Positions 18,393-28,294 of a DNA stretch of 64,000 nt are shown piece by piece. Both the position numbers and the translations under genes were made by a program. The stretch's first letter is position 1. Every line of letters starts with the position of its first letter. The stretch lies in NCBI GenBank assembly GCA_003116975.1, contig BGKB01000111.1:159718-223717 (forward strand), read 5' to 3'. Origin of the DNA: Aurantiochytrium sp. KH105 (lineage: Eukaryota > Sar > Bigyra > Thraustochytrida > Thraustochytriidae). The notes under the pieces are model-generated. The model saw only the letters and a list, made by a program, of their open reading frames with translations, was not told the DNA's origin and ran no database searches.

Positions 18393-18728
18393 CTAGTAGT
18401 CACCGTTACGTTTCCTTGGACCAACCTGCGCCGTATCCATACTCAAGTCTTGCGCAATTTCTTGCTGCCGAAGATAATAGTAGTAACCTCCGCCAATGAT
18501 CCAGACGAGCGCGACGAGCGCCCACGAACCGCGGCGTTTCGGATCCGCCAAGAGCTCGGGATTGGTTACCCTGAACAGCAGGGTTTCGGTCGGCACGGGG
18601 ACAGGTTTTCTCTCTTGCGTCTGATGCAGCTGCTGCTGCTGACTCAAGTAAGAGCCACCGTGCAAGCGTCTGCGGCCAGCGCCGCCAAGCGCTCTCGCGC
18701 CTCGCGTCGTGGCTATTCGCAGGAGCAT
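18393..18728 (-). CDS. Small mitochondrial-type single-pass membrane protein, 111 aa (hypothetical)
   Basis: 111 residues. The N-terminus MLLRIATTRGARALGGAGRR is Arg-rich, lacks acids and looks like a mitochondrial targeting presequence. A Gln-rich stretch follows, then a core FRVTNPELLADPKRRGSW leading into a transmembrane helix (ALVALVWIIGGGYYYYL) and a short polar tail. The plan (presequence, one helix, short intermembrane-space tail) resembles supernumerary respiratory-chain subunits or assembly factors, but no family is recognised. TATATATTA lies about 40 bp upstream of the ATG. The plus-strand frame through the same DNA has no such features and is rejected. Confidence 0.7.
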   Translation of the reverse strand: MLLRIATTRGARALGGAGRRRLHGGSYLSQQQQLHQTQERKPVPVPTETLLFRVTNPELLADPKRRGSWALVALVWIIGGGYYYYLRQQEIAQDLSMDTAQVGPRKRNGDY

Positions 18729-18765
18729 CCTGCCTGCTACTTTTTTCTTTCTCCGCTCCTCGTTC

Positions 18766-18773
18766 TATATATT
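18766..18773 (-). promoter_or_regulatory. TATA-like box of the 18393-18728 gene
   Basis: TATATATTA on the plus strand (TAATATATA on the minus) about 38-45 bp before the start codon. The short spacing implies a very short leader. Confidence 0.4.
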
Positions 18774-20016
18774 AGGCGTACGCAGAGTGGACCACTCCCA
18801 GGGCCGCAATCCTAGGAGCTCGTGAGAGACACGGGACGGCTTTTCGGATCACGCTGCCGGCGCGCGGCGCCAAAGCTCCGTGCAGTCGTGGCCGCTTCTG
18901 ACAAAGAGTACGCATGGCAGTAGTATATGCCTAGTAGTACTATCTACTGGTGGTCGTAGGAAGGGGTCCGCGCAGTGTCCTCGACATAGAAGACAGGGTG
19001 TGCACGGATGGCAAACAAGCACGGGACGCGGCGCGTGCACGGGCCTGTGCGAGATCGAGTCCCTCGCTCGTTCGACGCGCGCTCGCGCACCGCGGAGCTG
19101 TCTGCGCCTCTTCGCTAGTGCAGCCTCCGCGAAATGACCACCCTTGGCCGCGCACCACCTCGGGACACGCGTGCGAGTTGGGTAGAAAACACGGCGGGCG
19201 GGCGGGCGGAGGGCGGGAGCGTCTTTCCTCTTTGCTCTTGGCCATGATGTGATTGATGCCCGGACACAATGTTGTCTCGGGCCGGCAGCGATCTCCCGGA
19301 GAGACGCTCTTCAGCACCTGGAGGAGGTCCGCCCCTGTGCAAGTGGTACTACAGCCTCGATGCTGGCAGCGTAGAGTCGCTACCTTCGCGCCCTGCGGAT
19401 GTCAATGCGCAGCCAGGGCAGCTCGAGAGTTCGGGAGCCCGCGCGGGCAAGACCCGCGTACCGCCATTTGACTAATAAATAAATACCCGTCGATCATCGC
19501 ACACTTCGCCCAAGACACATCCCTCTTTCGGCAACACGATCAACGACGCGCGCGATGCCATTGGGTGAGAGAGGGAGGGAGGGAGGGAGGGAGGGAAAGG
19601 AGGGGCGGAGAGAGATAGGATACCTTCCGCACCGGCAGGCGGGTGGTGGCGGTGACTCGAGTCAGGGTCTCATTCTTCATCATTGCGAATGACTGACGGC
19701 GACAACACGCACGCGATGACGAGAGCAAGGGACAAGAAAAGGCCAAGGCCACCGGTCCCGTGCAGTGCACTTGCATGTGAGACGTTGCTTGTCTGCTCAC
19801 ACATCACACAGTCAGTAGCATGCGCCAGCCTAAAAACGGGCCTCCACCAAAACTAAGCAGGGCCGCCCGCCTCCCCGAGCTAGGCACAAGCAAGCAAACC
19901 CGCAACTCACCGCGTCTGGGCCACGACCAGAAAGCAGCAGCGCACACCCCAACAAGAAAGCCAATCACAAGCACCAGCACCAGCACAAGCACGAGCACGA
20001 GCTCGAGCCCATAGAC
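18774..20016. other. Intergenic, upstream of the CH-domain gene
   Basis: No gene firmly supported. A 68-codon plus-strand frame (19269-19475) ends just before TAATAAATAAATA and contains PPLCKWYYSLDAG; it could be a small exon, but I give it low weight. GGGA repeats lie at 19570-19597. (CACAAG/CACCAG)n hexamers at 19965-20000 are in the probable leader of the next gene. Confidence 0.45.
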
Positions 20017-20832
20017 ATGGCCGAATTCCGTAGCCAGGCCAAGTTCGGCCTCGACAAGGAGCTCGCGGACCACGAGGCTTCGAAGCGCGACCCCGAGCTC
20101 GAGGCCAAGGTTCGCGACTATGTCGAGCAACTGTCGGGCAAGTCCTTTGAAAGTGACGACATGCTCGAGTCTCTCAAGGATGGCGTGCTCTTGTGCCTGA
20201 TGATCAACCACGTCAAGCCTGGCGCTGTGCGCAAGATCAACGAGAGCAAAATGCCCTTCAAGATGATGGAGAACATTTCCAACTTTTTGCGCGCATGCCG
20301 CTCGGAGCTCAGCATGACCGAGGCAGATCTCTTCACCGTTCCCGACCTCTACGACCGCGTCTCCATTGTCAACGTCACCAGCGGCATCGTCGCGTTTAGT
20401 CGAGCTGCCGACCGCAATGGCTTCAAGGGCCCGAGCATCGCCCCCAAGGAGGCGCGCAAGGGCCTTGTCAAACGTTGGAGTCTTTCCAAGGCCCGCTTCT
20501 CTGGCGTCTCGAGGCTGAACATGGGCTCGGCGGGCATCATGGACCGCTCGGCCCTCGACACCTCCAGGAACATCACCTTTGGCGCTGAAAAGTCCGGACC
20601 CTCGGCCAACCCGGCCGAGGGCTCGCGCATGAACAACGGCTCGCGAGGTATCATGCAGCGCATGAGTCTCGATCGATCGCGCAACCTCACCTTTGGCGCT
20701 GATGCATCAGGTCCATCTGCCGACCCCAACGCCACCGGTCGTCTCGCCATGGGATCGCGGGGCGTCATGGAGCGCTCCGCAATCAATCGTCCCATGGACG
20801 CCACTTTCGGTGCAGATGCTGGCCGCAAGTAA
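20017..20832 (+). CDS. Transgelin/calponin-like actin-binding protein (CH domain plus three calponin-type repeats)
   Basis: 271 aa. Residues about 24-135 form one calponin-homology domain: YVEQLSGKSF, LKDGVLLCLMINHVKPGAV, MENISNFLRACRS, LFTVPDLYDRVSIVNVTSGI. This is the single-CH form found in transgelin, calponin and fungal Scp1/Stg1. After a basic linker come three repeats of about 28-32 residues: LNMGSAGIMDRSALDTSRNI, RMNNGSRGIMQRMSLDRSRN and LAMGSRGVMERSAINRPMDA, each ending in TFGA. They correspond to calponin-like (CLIK) actin-binding repeats. Fungal and animal transgelins usually have one and calponins three, so this is a calponin-like count. It is expected to bundle or stabilise cortical actin. 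Confidence 0.92.
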   Translation: MAEFRSQAKFGLDKELADHEASKRDPELEAKVRDYVEQLSGKSFESDDMLESLKDGVLLCLMINHVKPGAVRKINESKMPFKMMENISNFLRACRSELSMTEADLFTVPDLYDRVSIVNVTSGIVAFSRAADRNGFKGPSIAPKEARKGLVKRWSLSKARFSGVSRLNMGSAGIMDRSALDTSRNITFGAEKSGPSANPAEGSRMNNGSRGIMQRMSLDRSRNLTFGADASGPSADPNATGRLAMGSRGVMERSAINRPMDATFGADAGRK

Positions 20833-21318
20833 CCAGTTCTAGCGTCGCTATGAGACCAACTTGACCATAAATCGCTTCTGCGTACTACTACTACAACTAC
20901 TACTACCACACAAATTTATCCCAGCTTTCGTACCACTATTTATCTTGGCATAACGAACAGCACTGACTGTGAGCACAGCGAAAGCCCTCTTTGAAAATCA
21001 CGAAGTTGCATCCAAACACAACTCCAATGTGACCACTTGTAAGAAAAAATAATTAGAATAAAGTACGTGCTACAGAGAGCCTGCCGACGCGCGCAAAGAA
21101 AACACTATCGGCGTGCGTCGATCTCTTCGCCCCGTCCTTTGTCCTCTCCCTCGTCTCAAACCTATCCTGAGGATGGTGGTCGAAGATGCATCGTGAAATC
21201 CAGCCATGTCTATTCATCATTCTACAATCATGTTCTTCCGCAATGATTATTTTATAATAGACAGACACAAACCTACTTGGATGAAATCCCCCATCAAATA
21301 GAATCGACTCGGTCCCCA
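20833..21318. other. Convergent intergenic region
   Basis: A short CTA(CTA)n repeat at 20884-20906 and AT-rich 3' flanks. No gene seen. Confidence 0.55.
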
Positions 21319-24300
21319 TCACGGCACGAGGAGCTTGACATCTTTGCGCTTGCGCTTGCGAGCCTGGTCGCTCACCTTGATCTCCACGTCGGTGTGGAGA
21401 TCCCACTCCTCGTTGTCGGCGTCAGCCGTCCGCTTCACCGCGCACGATTTGACCAGAACACATCGCTGCGCGGAGACATCAATCTCCTGCGCCTGACCCT
21501 CCGGGACCAGAACCCACTTCGAACGCCCTCGATGCTTGGCGTACTTTGCCTCTGAGTCTTCAAAAACTCCCGACTGCTGCATCGGAGCGAGTCGCGCCCA
21601 AAACAGATCTGGAATGTAAGTGAGCACGAAAAAGTACTCATTCGGCTGGTCCAAGCGCACGTGCGTCTTGCAGTGTGTCGCAACGGTGACGTGATCTTTT
21701 TCTTCATCAAGATGGCCCAAAAAGTGTTTGCGCGCTAAAGAACACGTCTTGGATTCGAGTCGAACCACTTGATTGACAAGTAGCCTTTGCTGTTTGGCCG
21801 GGATCAGCGGGTTTAAAGCCACAGCAACAGAGGACCGCACGCCGTTCGAAGGAGGCAGGGCCACTGTCGCCGCGGCCGAAGATGCTGCCGCTGCTGACGC
21901 AGCTGAAGGTCCGCCATTCGTGGCCTCTTGGTACTTTTGCAGCTCTTGCTTGTAGATGGCCATTGCCTTATCATACTTGAGCCGATCCTCGCTCGCTCGT
22001 TGCACGTACACGGAACGCTGCGTTTCGCTCAATGCCTTCCACTCTTCACCCATGAGTCGACCCAAGGTCGCAAAGTCAGCATCAGGGTATTTCTGCTTAA
22101 TGGTATCGCGTTCCATCTGGTTGTACTGCATGTACGCTGTAAGTGGGCGTCGCGGCTTAATTGGCGGTTTGAGCTCGGGCACGGGAGATTGCAAAGGGCG
22201 GGAGAGCGTGGCGTGCATCAATCTGCCAATATAAGGCGAGCCTGCCAGGAACACTTTGGCTTTCAAATTCCCCTCGCTAAAGAGTTTTACCTTTTGTCCA
22301 CTTCTTGTTCGCATCGCTGATCCATCGTCCTTTGATGAGCTCGCCATGCCCTCATCTTTATCGTTTTCATTCCCGTCCTCGTCAGCGCCTTCGCCGCTCT
22401 CATCGTCCCCGACCAGAGCGTCGAAAGCGGAAAATGGAGCGCTTGGGTCACGAGCCGTAAAAGGTCCCCCGTTCGAGCCATCGACTGTCGAGGTCGCCAA
22501 GGTTTCACTGTACAACCTAACTTTGATGTGTCTGTCAAAACCCCATCCAGAGGGTTCTTCTTCTTCTTGTTGTTGTTCTTCTTCTTCCTCCTCTTCCTTC
22601 TCTTTTGCCTCCTTTGTTTCGCTCTTTTGATCGCGATGCTCGCCGTCGATCTTTTCAACCTTGACGACATCTGAGGGCGGTGTCGCGGCTTTTGGACTTG
22701 CTTCTGATGCATCATGAGGTGCGGCTTTCAGAGTCGGATCGGTAGACGCGGGTGTTGGCGTTTCCGATGTCTTGCTCTGAGAAGGCGCCGGAGGCTTTTC
22801 CTTCATACGAACATTGGCTGCACCGTCAGAAGTTTTCATATCGACATCGCCATCAGCATCGATCTTTGCAGCATCACCCCAAGAATCCTGCTTGGCAGCC
22901 TCGGCAGGCTTTTCTTCAGGCTTAGCGTTGACGACCGTCGTATCGACCTGCTGCACGGCGCTGGGATTGCCACTGCCATTTACGTCGCCGGCGCCATAGG
23001 CCCACTGCGGAGGGACCGTATTGACTCCACCAGATCGCTTTTGCGCCAACTCGGCAATCGCACTCGGTGCAGCACCCGGCTTGCGTTTCACCAGCGGACG
23101 AACCATCATATACGAGGCCACTGACATGTCGACTGGATCATCGGAAAAACTCCAATGTCGATACGTCATGACCTCCGTGAGGTTCTCGAGATTCGCGTCG
23201 TCATGACCGATTCCCCAGTCCTGCTGCATTTCTTCAATTTCGGGCTTGTTTGGACCAAAGGGCTTACACCTTCGTGGAAGCCGAAGCACGGTACCTTCGA
23301 TCAGGGGCACGGTATTGTTTAAGTTGGGAAAGGTGCGCGCGTTGATTTGAATCAACTTTCTCACGTCCAGCCCAAGACGATTTGCTATCATGCGAGGCGA
23401 CTCATTATCCAGCGCCTGGTACCAAAGCCCATTAGAGCTCTCGCGGCCAAGTTTGGAATCGTTCTTGACGAGATCATGCGTCGCAGCTGACTTGGCTGGA
23501 GCTACTTGCGGTGGACGGTGCTCGAGCGGGTCGATAAAATCGGGGAAACGGGGGATGCGCATCATTGTGCCATCAATAAGCTTCGAGGTCTCTCGCAGCG
23601 CGCTGTAGAGTCTGCGGTTAAGAAAAACGAGGTCGCTCGCCAAAATGCCAAATTTACGCGCCAAGTCTCGACACGTTGGTGTCTCGCCTGAATTGACCTT
23701 GTGCCATTCGTAGCGGCTACATGCGCCACGCACCTCAGGCACCTCGGGCGTCATCGTGTCTGGCTTGATATCGCGCAAGTGATCGACAGATGACTCAGAA
23801 TCGGCATGAAGCGAGTCCTTGAGACTGCCTGGAGGCGGCGTGGAGAGGGATCGAGGCATGGACACCCTTCGAGGGAGGATGCGACGCTTCCCAGGAGTTT
23901 CATCACGAGTCATTGAAGACATTTCCTCATCGTCGTCCTGATCAGCCTCATCATGGTCCATGTTCGAGGTCTTCTTATCGTTTGTTCTTGCTCGAGAACG
24001 GGTGAGACCGGACGAGCCGTTTCGTTTGGAGCGAGGCTGCAGCGTGTTCACGGTGACCTCCTTCTCCTCCCCTTCCTCCTCCTCCTCCTTCTTGCCTTGC
24101 CCTTGCTCGGCTTTGGCTGCGCGGGAAGAATTAGATGCTGTGGATGTGTCTTCTCCAAAGAAGGAGGGTCGCGGGTGATGGTCGACCGTTCGCGTGGGCG
24201 AACGCATGGGAATAGGAACTGGAATTTGCGATGAGGTCGCCGACTTGGACGAAGAGCGCTGCTCCGGTTTCTGAAAGTAGCGGGCAATGGCGCCCACTCG

Positions 24301-25203
24301 AATAAATCCTTGGGACTCATAAAACGGCACCGAATTTTCCGTGGCCTGCAGGACCACATAGTGATAGGGCGAGTCGGTACTTTCAAGCTCGTCGAGAACG
24401 AGCTTGACTAGAGCACCGCCGCAGCCCAGGCCGCCGAGCAAAGAAAGCTCCGCAACATGCGGCCAGATGACGCCCTCGCCATCTGGGTCTCCGTCGCGAA
24501 TCTCCGCGTTCAAAGCGGCTGCCAATTCGCCGGTCCCATCTACCCAGCGATCCATCCACCACTGCGTGGATGGGTCGCTCTGGTCTGTGCTATGCATGCC
24601 CATACTGTGCATGGCGTCCATTCCGCTGCCGTTGGTGTCAAACATGAGCAAGCCGGCCTCGTCGCTCATTGAGTCCCAGCGGAACCATCGTTGCCAGCTG
24701 GTAAAGGTGGAAATTGTCACAAAGCCTTGAAGCCAGCCTTCTTTCAATGTGCGCACCACATAGCCACTCAGCGGATCGTCAAGATCGAGACGGTCGGCCA
24801 TATATTCAAGAGAGAGCGGCTTGCCCGTGTGGATCGGTACGAGCTCGTAGGGTATTTCGATGTCGACGTCGTCGTCGCCGCCGCCGTCGCAGCCATTCGT
24901 TTTCTTGTCTGCGTCGGATTTCGCTTCGTGGACGCCCTGGCCGTCGGGAATGTGTCTTTCCGCGAGCTGCTTGCGGCGCTCCTCTTTGAGCTTTGCAATT
25001 TGCGTCTTGCAGCGCTGCTCGAAGCGAAGTGCCGCCTCATTGCAAACCAGCAAAAGCTCGCCCAGCATCTTGAGCCACAGGGAACGGTCGGTGATGCGCA
25101 CCATGCAAGATCCCTCAAGATCCCGCTTGCACCGTGGGACATCTTCGAACTCGTAGACGGGCTCGTCCAGTGCCGCCTGGATATTTCTGCGCGTCAGCGC
25201 CAT
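21319..25203 (-). CDS. GNAT-like / double LysM / HMG-box fusion protein, 1294 aa
   Basis: One uninterrupted frame. An N-terminal conserved stretch (residues 1-160) includes WLKMLGELLLVCNEAALRFE. A GNAT acetyltransferase-like fold follows: VAELSLLGGLGCGGALVKLV (residues about 247-267, resembling the acetyl-CoA loop) and ATENSVPFYESQGFIRVGAI before residue 311. Two LysM-like modules lie at about 492-548 (YEWHKVNSGETPTCRDLARK) and 588-642 (WYQALDNESPRMIANRLGLD), each ending in GT.(M/L)R(I/L)P. An HMG box lies at about 1013-1092 (KPRRPLTAYMQYNQMERDTI, then LGRLMGEEWKALSE). Linkers are acidic or Pro/Ser-rich, with a Glu/Gln run near 865-885. The C-terminus is conserved-looking and ends in a Lys/Arg patch (KVSDQARKRKRKDVKLL). 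There is no signal peptide, so it is probably nuclear: DNA-bending plus acetyl transfer, with LysM perhaps as a protein or glycan reader. That role is inference. Confidence 0.85.
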   Translation of the reverse strand: MALTRRNIQAALDEPVYEFEDVPRCKRDLEGSCMVRITDRSLWLKMLGELLLVCNEAALRFEQRCKTQIAKLKEERRKQLAERHIPDGQGVHEAKSDADKKTNGCDGGGDDDVDIEIPYELVPIHTGKPLSLEYMADRLDLDDPLSGYVVRTLKEGWLQGFVTISTFTSWQRWFRWDSMSDEAGLLMFDTNGSGMDAMHSMGMHSTDQSDPSTQWWMDRWVDGTGELAAALNAEIRDGDPDGEGVIWPHVAELSLLGGLGCGGALVKLVLDELESTDSPYHYVVLQATENSVPFYESQGFIRVGAIARYFQKPEQRSSSKSATSSQIPVPIPMRSPTRTVDHHPRPSFFGEDTSTASNSSRAAKAEQGQGKKEEEEEGEEKEVTVNTLQPRSKRNGSSGLTRSRARTNDKKTSNMDHDEADQDDDEEMSSMTRDETPGKRRILPRRVSMPRSLSTPPPGSLKDSLHADSESSVDHLRDIKPDTMTPEVPEVRGACSRYEWHKVNSGETPTCRDLARKFGILASDLVFLNRRLYSALRETSKLIDGTMMRIPRFPDFIDPLEHRPPQVAPAKSAATHDLVKNDSKLGRESSNGLWYQALDNESPRMIANRLGLDVRKLIQINARTFPNLNNTVPLIEGTVLRLPRRCKPFGPNKPEIEEMQQDWGIGHDDANLENLTEVMTYRHWSFSDDPVDMSVASYMMVRPLVKRKPGAAPSAIAELAQKRSGGVNTVPPQWAYGAGDVNGSGNPSAVQQVDTTVVNAKPEEKPAEAAKQDSWGDAAKIDADGDVDMKTSDGAANVRMKEKPPAPSQSKTSETPTPASTDPTLKAAPHDASEASPKAATPPSDVVKVEKIDGEHRDQKSETKEAKEKEEEEEEEQQQEEEEPSGWGFDRHIKVRLYSETLATSTVDGSNGGPFTARDPSAPFSAFDALVGDDESGEGADEDGNENDKDEGMASSSKDDGSAMRTRSGQKVKLFSEGNLKAKVFLAGSPYIGRLMHATLSRPLQSPVPELKPPIKPRRPLTAYMQYNQMERDTIKQKYPDADFATLGRLMGEEWKALSETQRSVYVQRASEDRLKYDKAMAIYKQELQKYQEATNGGPSAASAAAASSAAATVALPPSNGVRSSVAVALNPLIPAKQQRLLVNQVVRLESKTCSLARKHFLGHLDEEKDHVTVATHCKTHVRLDQPNEYFFVLTYIPDLFWARLAPMQQSGVFEDSEAKYAKHRGRSKWVLVPEGQAQEIDVSAQRCVLVKSCAVKRTADADNEEWDLHTDVEIKVSDQARKRKRKDVKLLVP

Positions 25204-25855
25204 GGCGTCCAGACCCTAGCCTCTGCAGCGAGCCGCCCGCCCGCCCGTCCGTCGCGGAGACGGCGCCCGGCCGCCCCTGCGCGTCCAGCCTGCGTCCGCC
25301 GCGCCGCCCGCGAGCCCGAAAGCCGCCGCGCCGGGCTCGGCAGGGCGCAGCCGCCTCAAAACGGCCGCCGCCGCGCGGTCCGGCNCGCCGCCGCCGCCGT
25401 TGCCCGCTCTGGCCTGGCCTCGCTCGCCTCGCCCGCCTCGCCTCTGCCCTGCCCGCCCTGCGGCCTCGCCGCCGCCCCTCTCTCTGTCTGTCTGTCTGTC
25501 TCCCGCCGAGAGCCTAGCCGTCTAACCACCGCGGCGCTCCGCGTCTGCCGCCGCCAAGTCGGGAATGGCGGCTTGCCTTGGCTTGGCCTGATTGACGCGG
25601 CTGGACGAGACGGGACGGCGCGGCTGCCTTGGCTTGCCTGCGCCCTCAGGCTGCCTGGTGCGTGCCGTGCGGCGCTGTTTGCGGCCACTGCAACGAGGCG
25701 GTTGGCTTGTGTAGTAGGGCGATGTGTAGTAGATAGACAGTATACCATGCACGCGCTCGCGACGTGTTGACCTGGGTGCAGGCAAAGCGGCAAGCAGGCA
25801 GGGTCGAGCCCCGCACGCAGGCAGGGCGGCACGGCGAGGGCGGGAGGCAGGGGAG
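25204..25855. other. Bidirectional GC-rich promoter island with one ambiguous base
   Basis: Very CpG-rich spacer between the divergent GNAT-LysM-HMG and KDSR genes. Position 25385 is N, the only ambiguous base noticed. A CTGT repeat occurs at 25482-25500. Long frames across it are Arg/Ala/Pro-rich on several strands and are compositional. Confidence 0.6.
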
Positions 25856-26943
25856 ATGGACGCGCTCGCGGCCGTGGGGTGGGTGCTTGTGGCGCTGGCG
25901 TCGAGCACGGCAGCTTGCTTCGTGTACTTTGGCAAGCGCGATCTGCGCAAGGAGGTAGGTGAGGAGGATAGCGCGCGTGTCGCGACGCGAGCAGAGGAGA
26001 AACAGAAGACTCACGCGCACATCTTGCGTCGCGTCGCGTGGCGAATGCACAGTACGCCGGCAAGCATGCGGTCGTGACAGGCGGATCTGAAGGCATGGGC
26101 TTCGAGCTCGCCAAAGCGCTGCACAAACTAGGTGCCAAGGTGACGATCATGGCTCGAAGCGAGGCCAAGCTGACCAAGGCCAAAGAGTCCATCGGGGAAA
26201 TCCAAACTGTCTCTGTGGACGTGACAGATTACGCACAGGTCCAAGCTGGCATGAAGGAGGCCGAGCGCCTGCAAGGCGGCACGCCCATCCAGCTCCTCGT
26301 GCACGCTGCGGGACGCGCAACACCCGGTTACTTTCTGGACCAGGACCCCTCCGTCTTCCGCGATACAATGAACCTGAACTACATGGGTAGTGTGCATTGC
26401 GCCAAGGTCGTGGCACAGATGATGGTGGACCGCGCGACCAAGGGGCAGCTTGTCTTTTTGTCCTCGGCGGCGGCCAGCGCTTCCTTCCTCGGATACGCCT
26501 CGTACGCTCCGACCAAGTGTGCCGTGCGTGGGCTCACGGATGCTCTCCGCAACGAGCTCATCGGCACGGGAATTTCCGTTCATATCGCGTATCCGCCCGA
26601 CACAGACACGCCGGGCTTCAAGGAAGAGAACAAGACCAAGCCTCCCGAGACTCTCAAGATCAGCCCGCCCGAAGTCTACAGTGCCAAGTCGGTCATTGAC
26701 ACCTTGCTCAATGGTCTTGCTCGTGGCGAGTATCATTTGCCATCTCCAGATCCGGTGCAGAACTTTCTCATTTCAAGCACGGTCAACATCACGCCGCGTG
26801 GTCGCTGGGCCCCACTCGAGATTGTGCTGTCTCCGATTGTCGCACTCGCGATGCTTGGCTTCAAGGTTTGGGCCGACTATTGCGCGGCGCCGTATGGAAA
26901 GCGTGTTGTAGAGAAAGCGAAGCAAGAAGCAAAGAAAGACTAA
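25856..26943 (+). CDS. KDSR: 3-ketodihydrosphingosine reductase (KDSR/TSC10), two exons
   Basis: Exon 1 is 25856-25954 and exon 2 26053-26943, joined across a 98-bp intron (GTAGGT...GCACAG), giving 329 aa (human KDSR is 332). Exon 1 encodes an N-terminal membrane anchor (MDALAAVGWVLVALASSTAA). Exon 2 opens YAGKHAVVTGGSEGMG, the SDR NADPH-binding TGxxxGxG motif. Catalytic residues are Asn142, Ser171, Tyr184 and Lys188 (YAPTK). AYPPDTDTPGF is characteristic of this subfamily. A hydrophobic stretch near the C-terminus (VLSPIVALAMLGFKVWA) suggests further ER membrane contact, and the tail is Lys-rich. The enzyme reduces 3-ketosphinganine to sphinganine in sphingolipid synthesis. Exon 2 alone lacks an ATG before the fold, which supports the splice. 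Confidence 0.92.
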
Positions 26944-27325
26944 GAAATTCGGTATCGATGATATATGTTCGGCCACGTTAGCTTCGCGCTTGAGCAGGCA
27001 AGGTCCTTTCACACACATATCGACTGTCGAAACCCGCGAATGAAGATAAGATTATCTTTTGACTTGTAAAGGTTGAAGGACTTTCATTCAATGAAGGAAT
27101 TCGATGTTGACGATATATGCTCGGCTACTTTGGCTTCGCGCTTGTATTTTTTTTTTCAAGCACACACACACATACCGACTGTCGATTACCAAGAATGAAG
27201 ATTGGATCATTCTCGGACTTGCAAAGGGGTCACATTCGATGAAGGAATTCGATATTGACGATGTATGCTCGACCACTTTGGCTTTGCGCTTGTGGTGGGA
27301 TCTTTTAACACTCAAGACCTACGAA
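26943..27325. repeat. Three diverged tandem repeats, period about 148-150 bp
   Basis: Units begin at about 26943, 27093 and 27241. Each starts with a form of GAAGGAATTCGATATTGACGA, then TATGCTCG..CAC, a GCTT(C/T)GCGCTTG core, and in the first two a CACACA stretch, CGACTGTCGA and AATGAAGAT. The third is truncated near 27325. They begin at the KDSR stop codon, so they are probably transcribed in its 3' region. Copy divergence indicates age. Confidence 0.75.
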
Positions 27326-28294
27326 TAAAAACAAGCTTCTTCGAGTGGGGAGCCTTTCATACGGTTCCACTGCCTTTGCGACGCTGCAGACGAAAGCAGA
27401 ACAGAGCAAAACGTTGGCTTTTGGTTGGCCCAATATGAAAGTCAGATACAGACAGACTCACTGCCAAGACCAAGAGAAAAGCTGAAATTGATTGAGCTGC
27501 TCGAAGACATTGAAACTGGCGTCGAGTATTTCCGACAAGCGAAGTAAACCGAATCTTGTTCTGAAATGAAAAAAGTTGATGGTGTTGCTTTTGCATGATT
27601 GGTATTGTTATCGAATTTGAGGTTGGTCGCTTTGGGAGATCAATTGAGTGTTTTGAAAGCTTTGACATAATCGTTATAAGCCATGTGCGCCGCGCATTCT
27701 GGTGGTGCGACGGCGGTATACACAGAGTGTCTGACACAAAAGGTGCCCAGCTCTGCATTCTGGAACGGCACGTACATAGACGATATATGGTTGCACAGAG
27801 AAATCCGATCGTCGCTTAGAAGAATGAGCACGATGATTCTTGACGGCGAAAGCACCAGCGTTTCCCTGCAACCGCTGAAATTGACAGTAGAGAGCAAAAA
27901 TGTGGAGAGTCTCGAGACATGAAGGAAGAGCTTTTGGAAGAGAGAAAAAAAGCAGGAAAGTAAAGACCTGGAAGGGTGGTCAGCACTTTAGTCGCGCACG
28001 CTGCGCGTCTCGTCTGAAGCAAAAGAGTGTATGCGGGTGACAATGAGTCCGGGGCTCCGCTGCCTGAAAAAGGTCGGAGCTTTTGGTGAAATGTGGAGGG
28101 AAAAAAAGGAAATAGAAGAAGACGAAGAATGAGGAGGAGGAAGAGGGGGAGGATAGGTTGTGTAAGAAAAAGGGCAAAGAAAGAGCTCGTCTTCAAGAAC
28201 TCCTTTCGATGTCCTGTCGCAGCCACGGGGCCGTCCCGTCCGTCCATTTTGGCTGGGAGGGTTCCATGATTTTGAAGAGGCGACAAAAAATAGA
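27326..28294. other. Convergent intergenic region
   Basis: AT-richer DNA between the KDSR repeats and the receiver-PAS gene. No frame on either strand has recognisable content. GGAGGA/GAAGAA-rich patches lie around 28100-28155. Confidence 0.5.

Noticed and set aside
18033..18815. 260-codon plus-strand frame opposite the small mitochondrial-type protein
   Set aside because: No domain or targeting features, while the minus-strand frame has a presequence, a transmembrane helix and a TATA-like box.
19269..19475. 68-codon frame with PPLCKWYYSLDAG
   Set aside because: Faintly reminiscent of a GYF-type opening, but too short and without neighbouring exons I could define, so kept only as a note in the intergenic entry.
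24691..25770. 359-codon frame crossing the GNAT-LysM-HMG start and the GC-rich promoter island
   Set aside because: The first half is antisense shadow, the second half is CpG-island Arg/Ala/Pro text, and it spans the ambiguous base at 25385.
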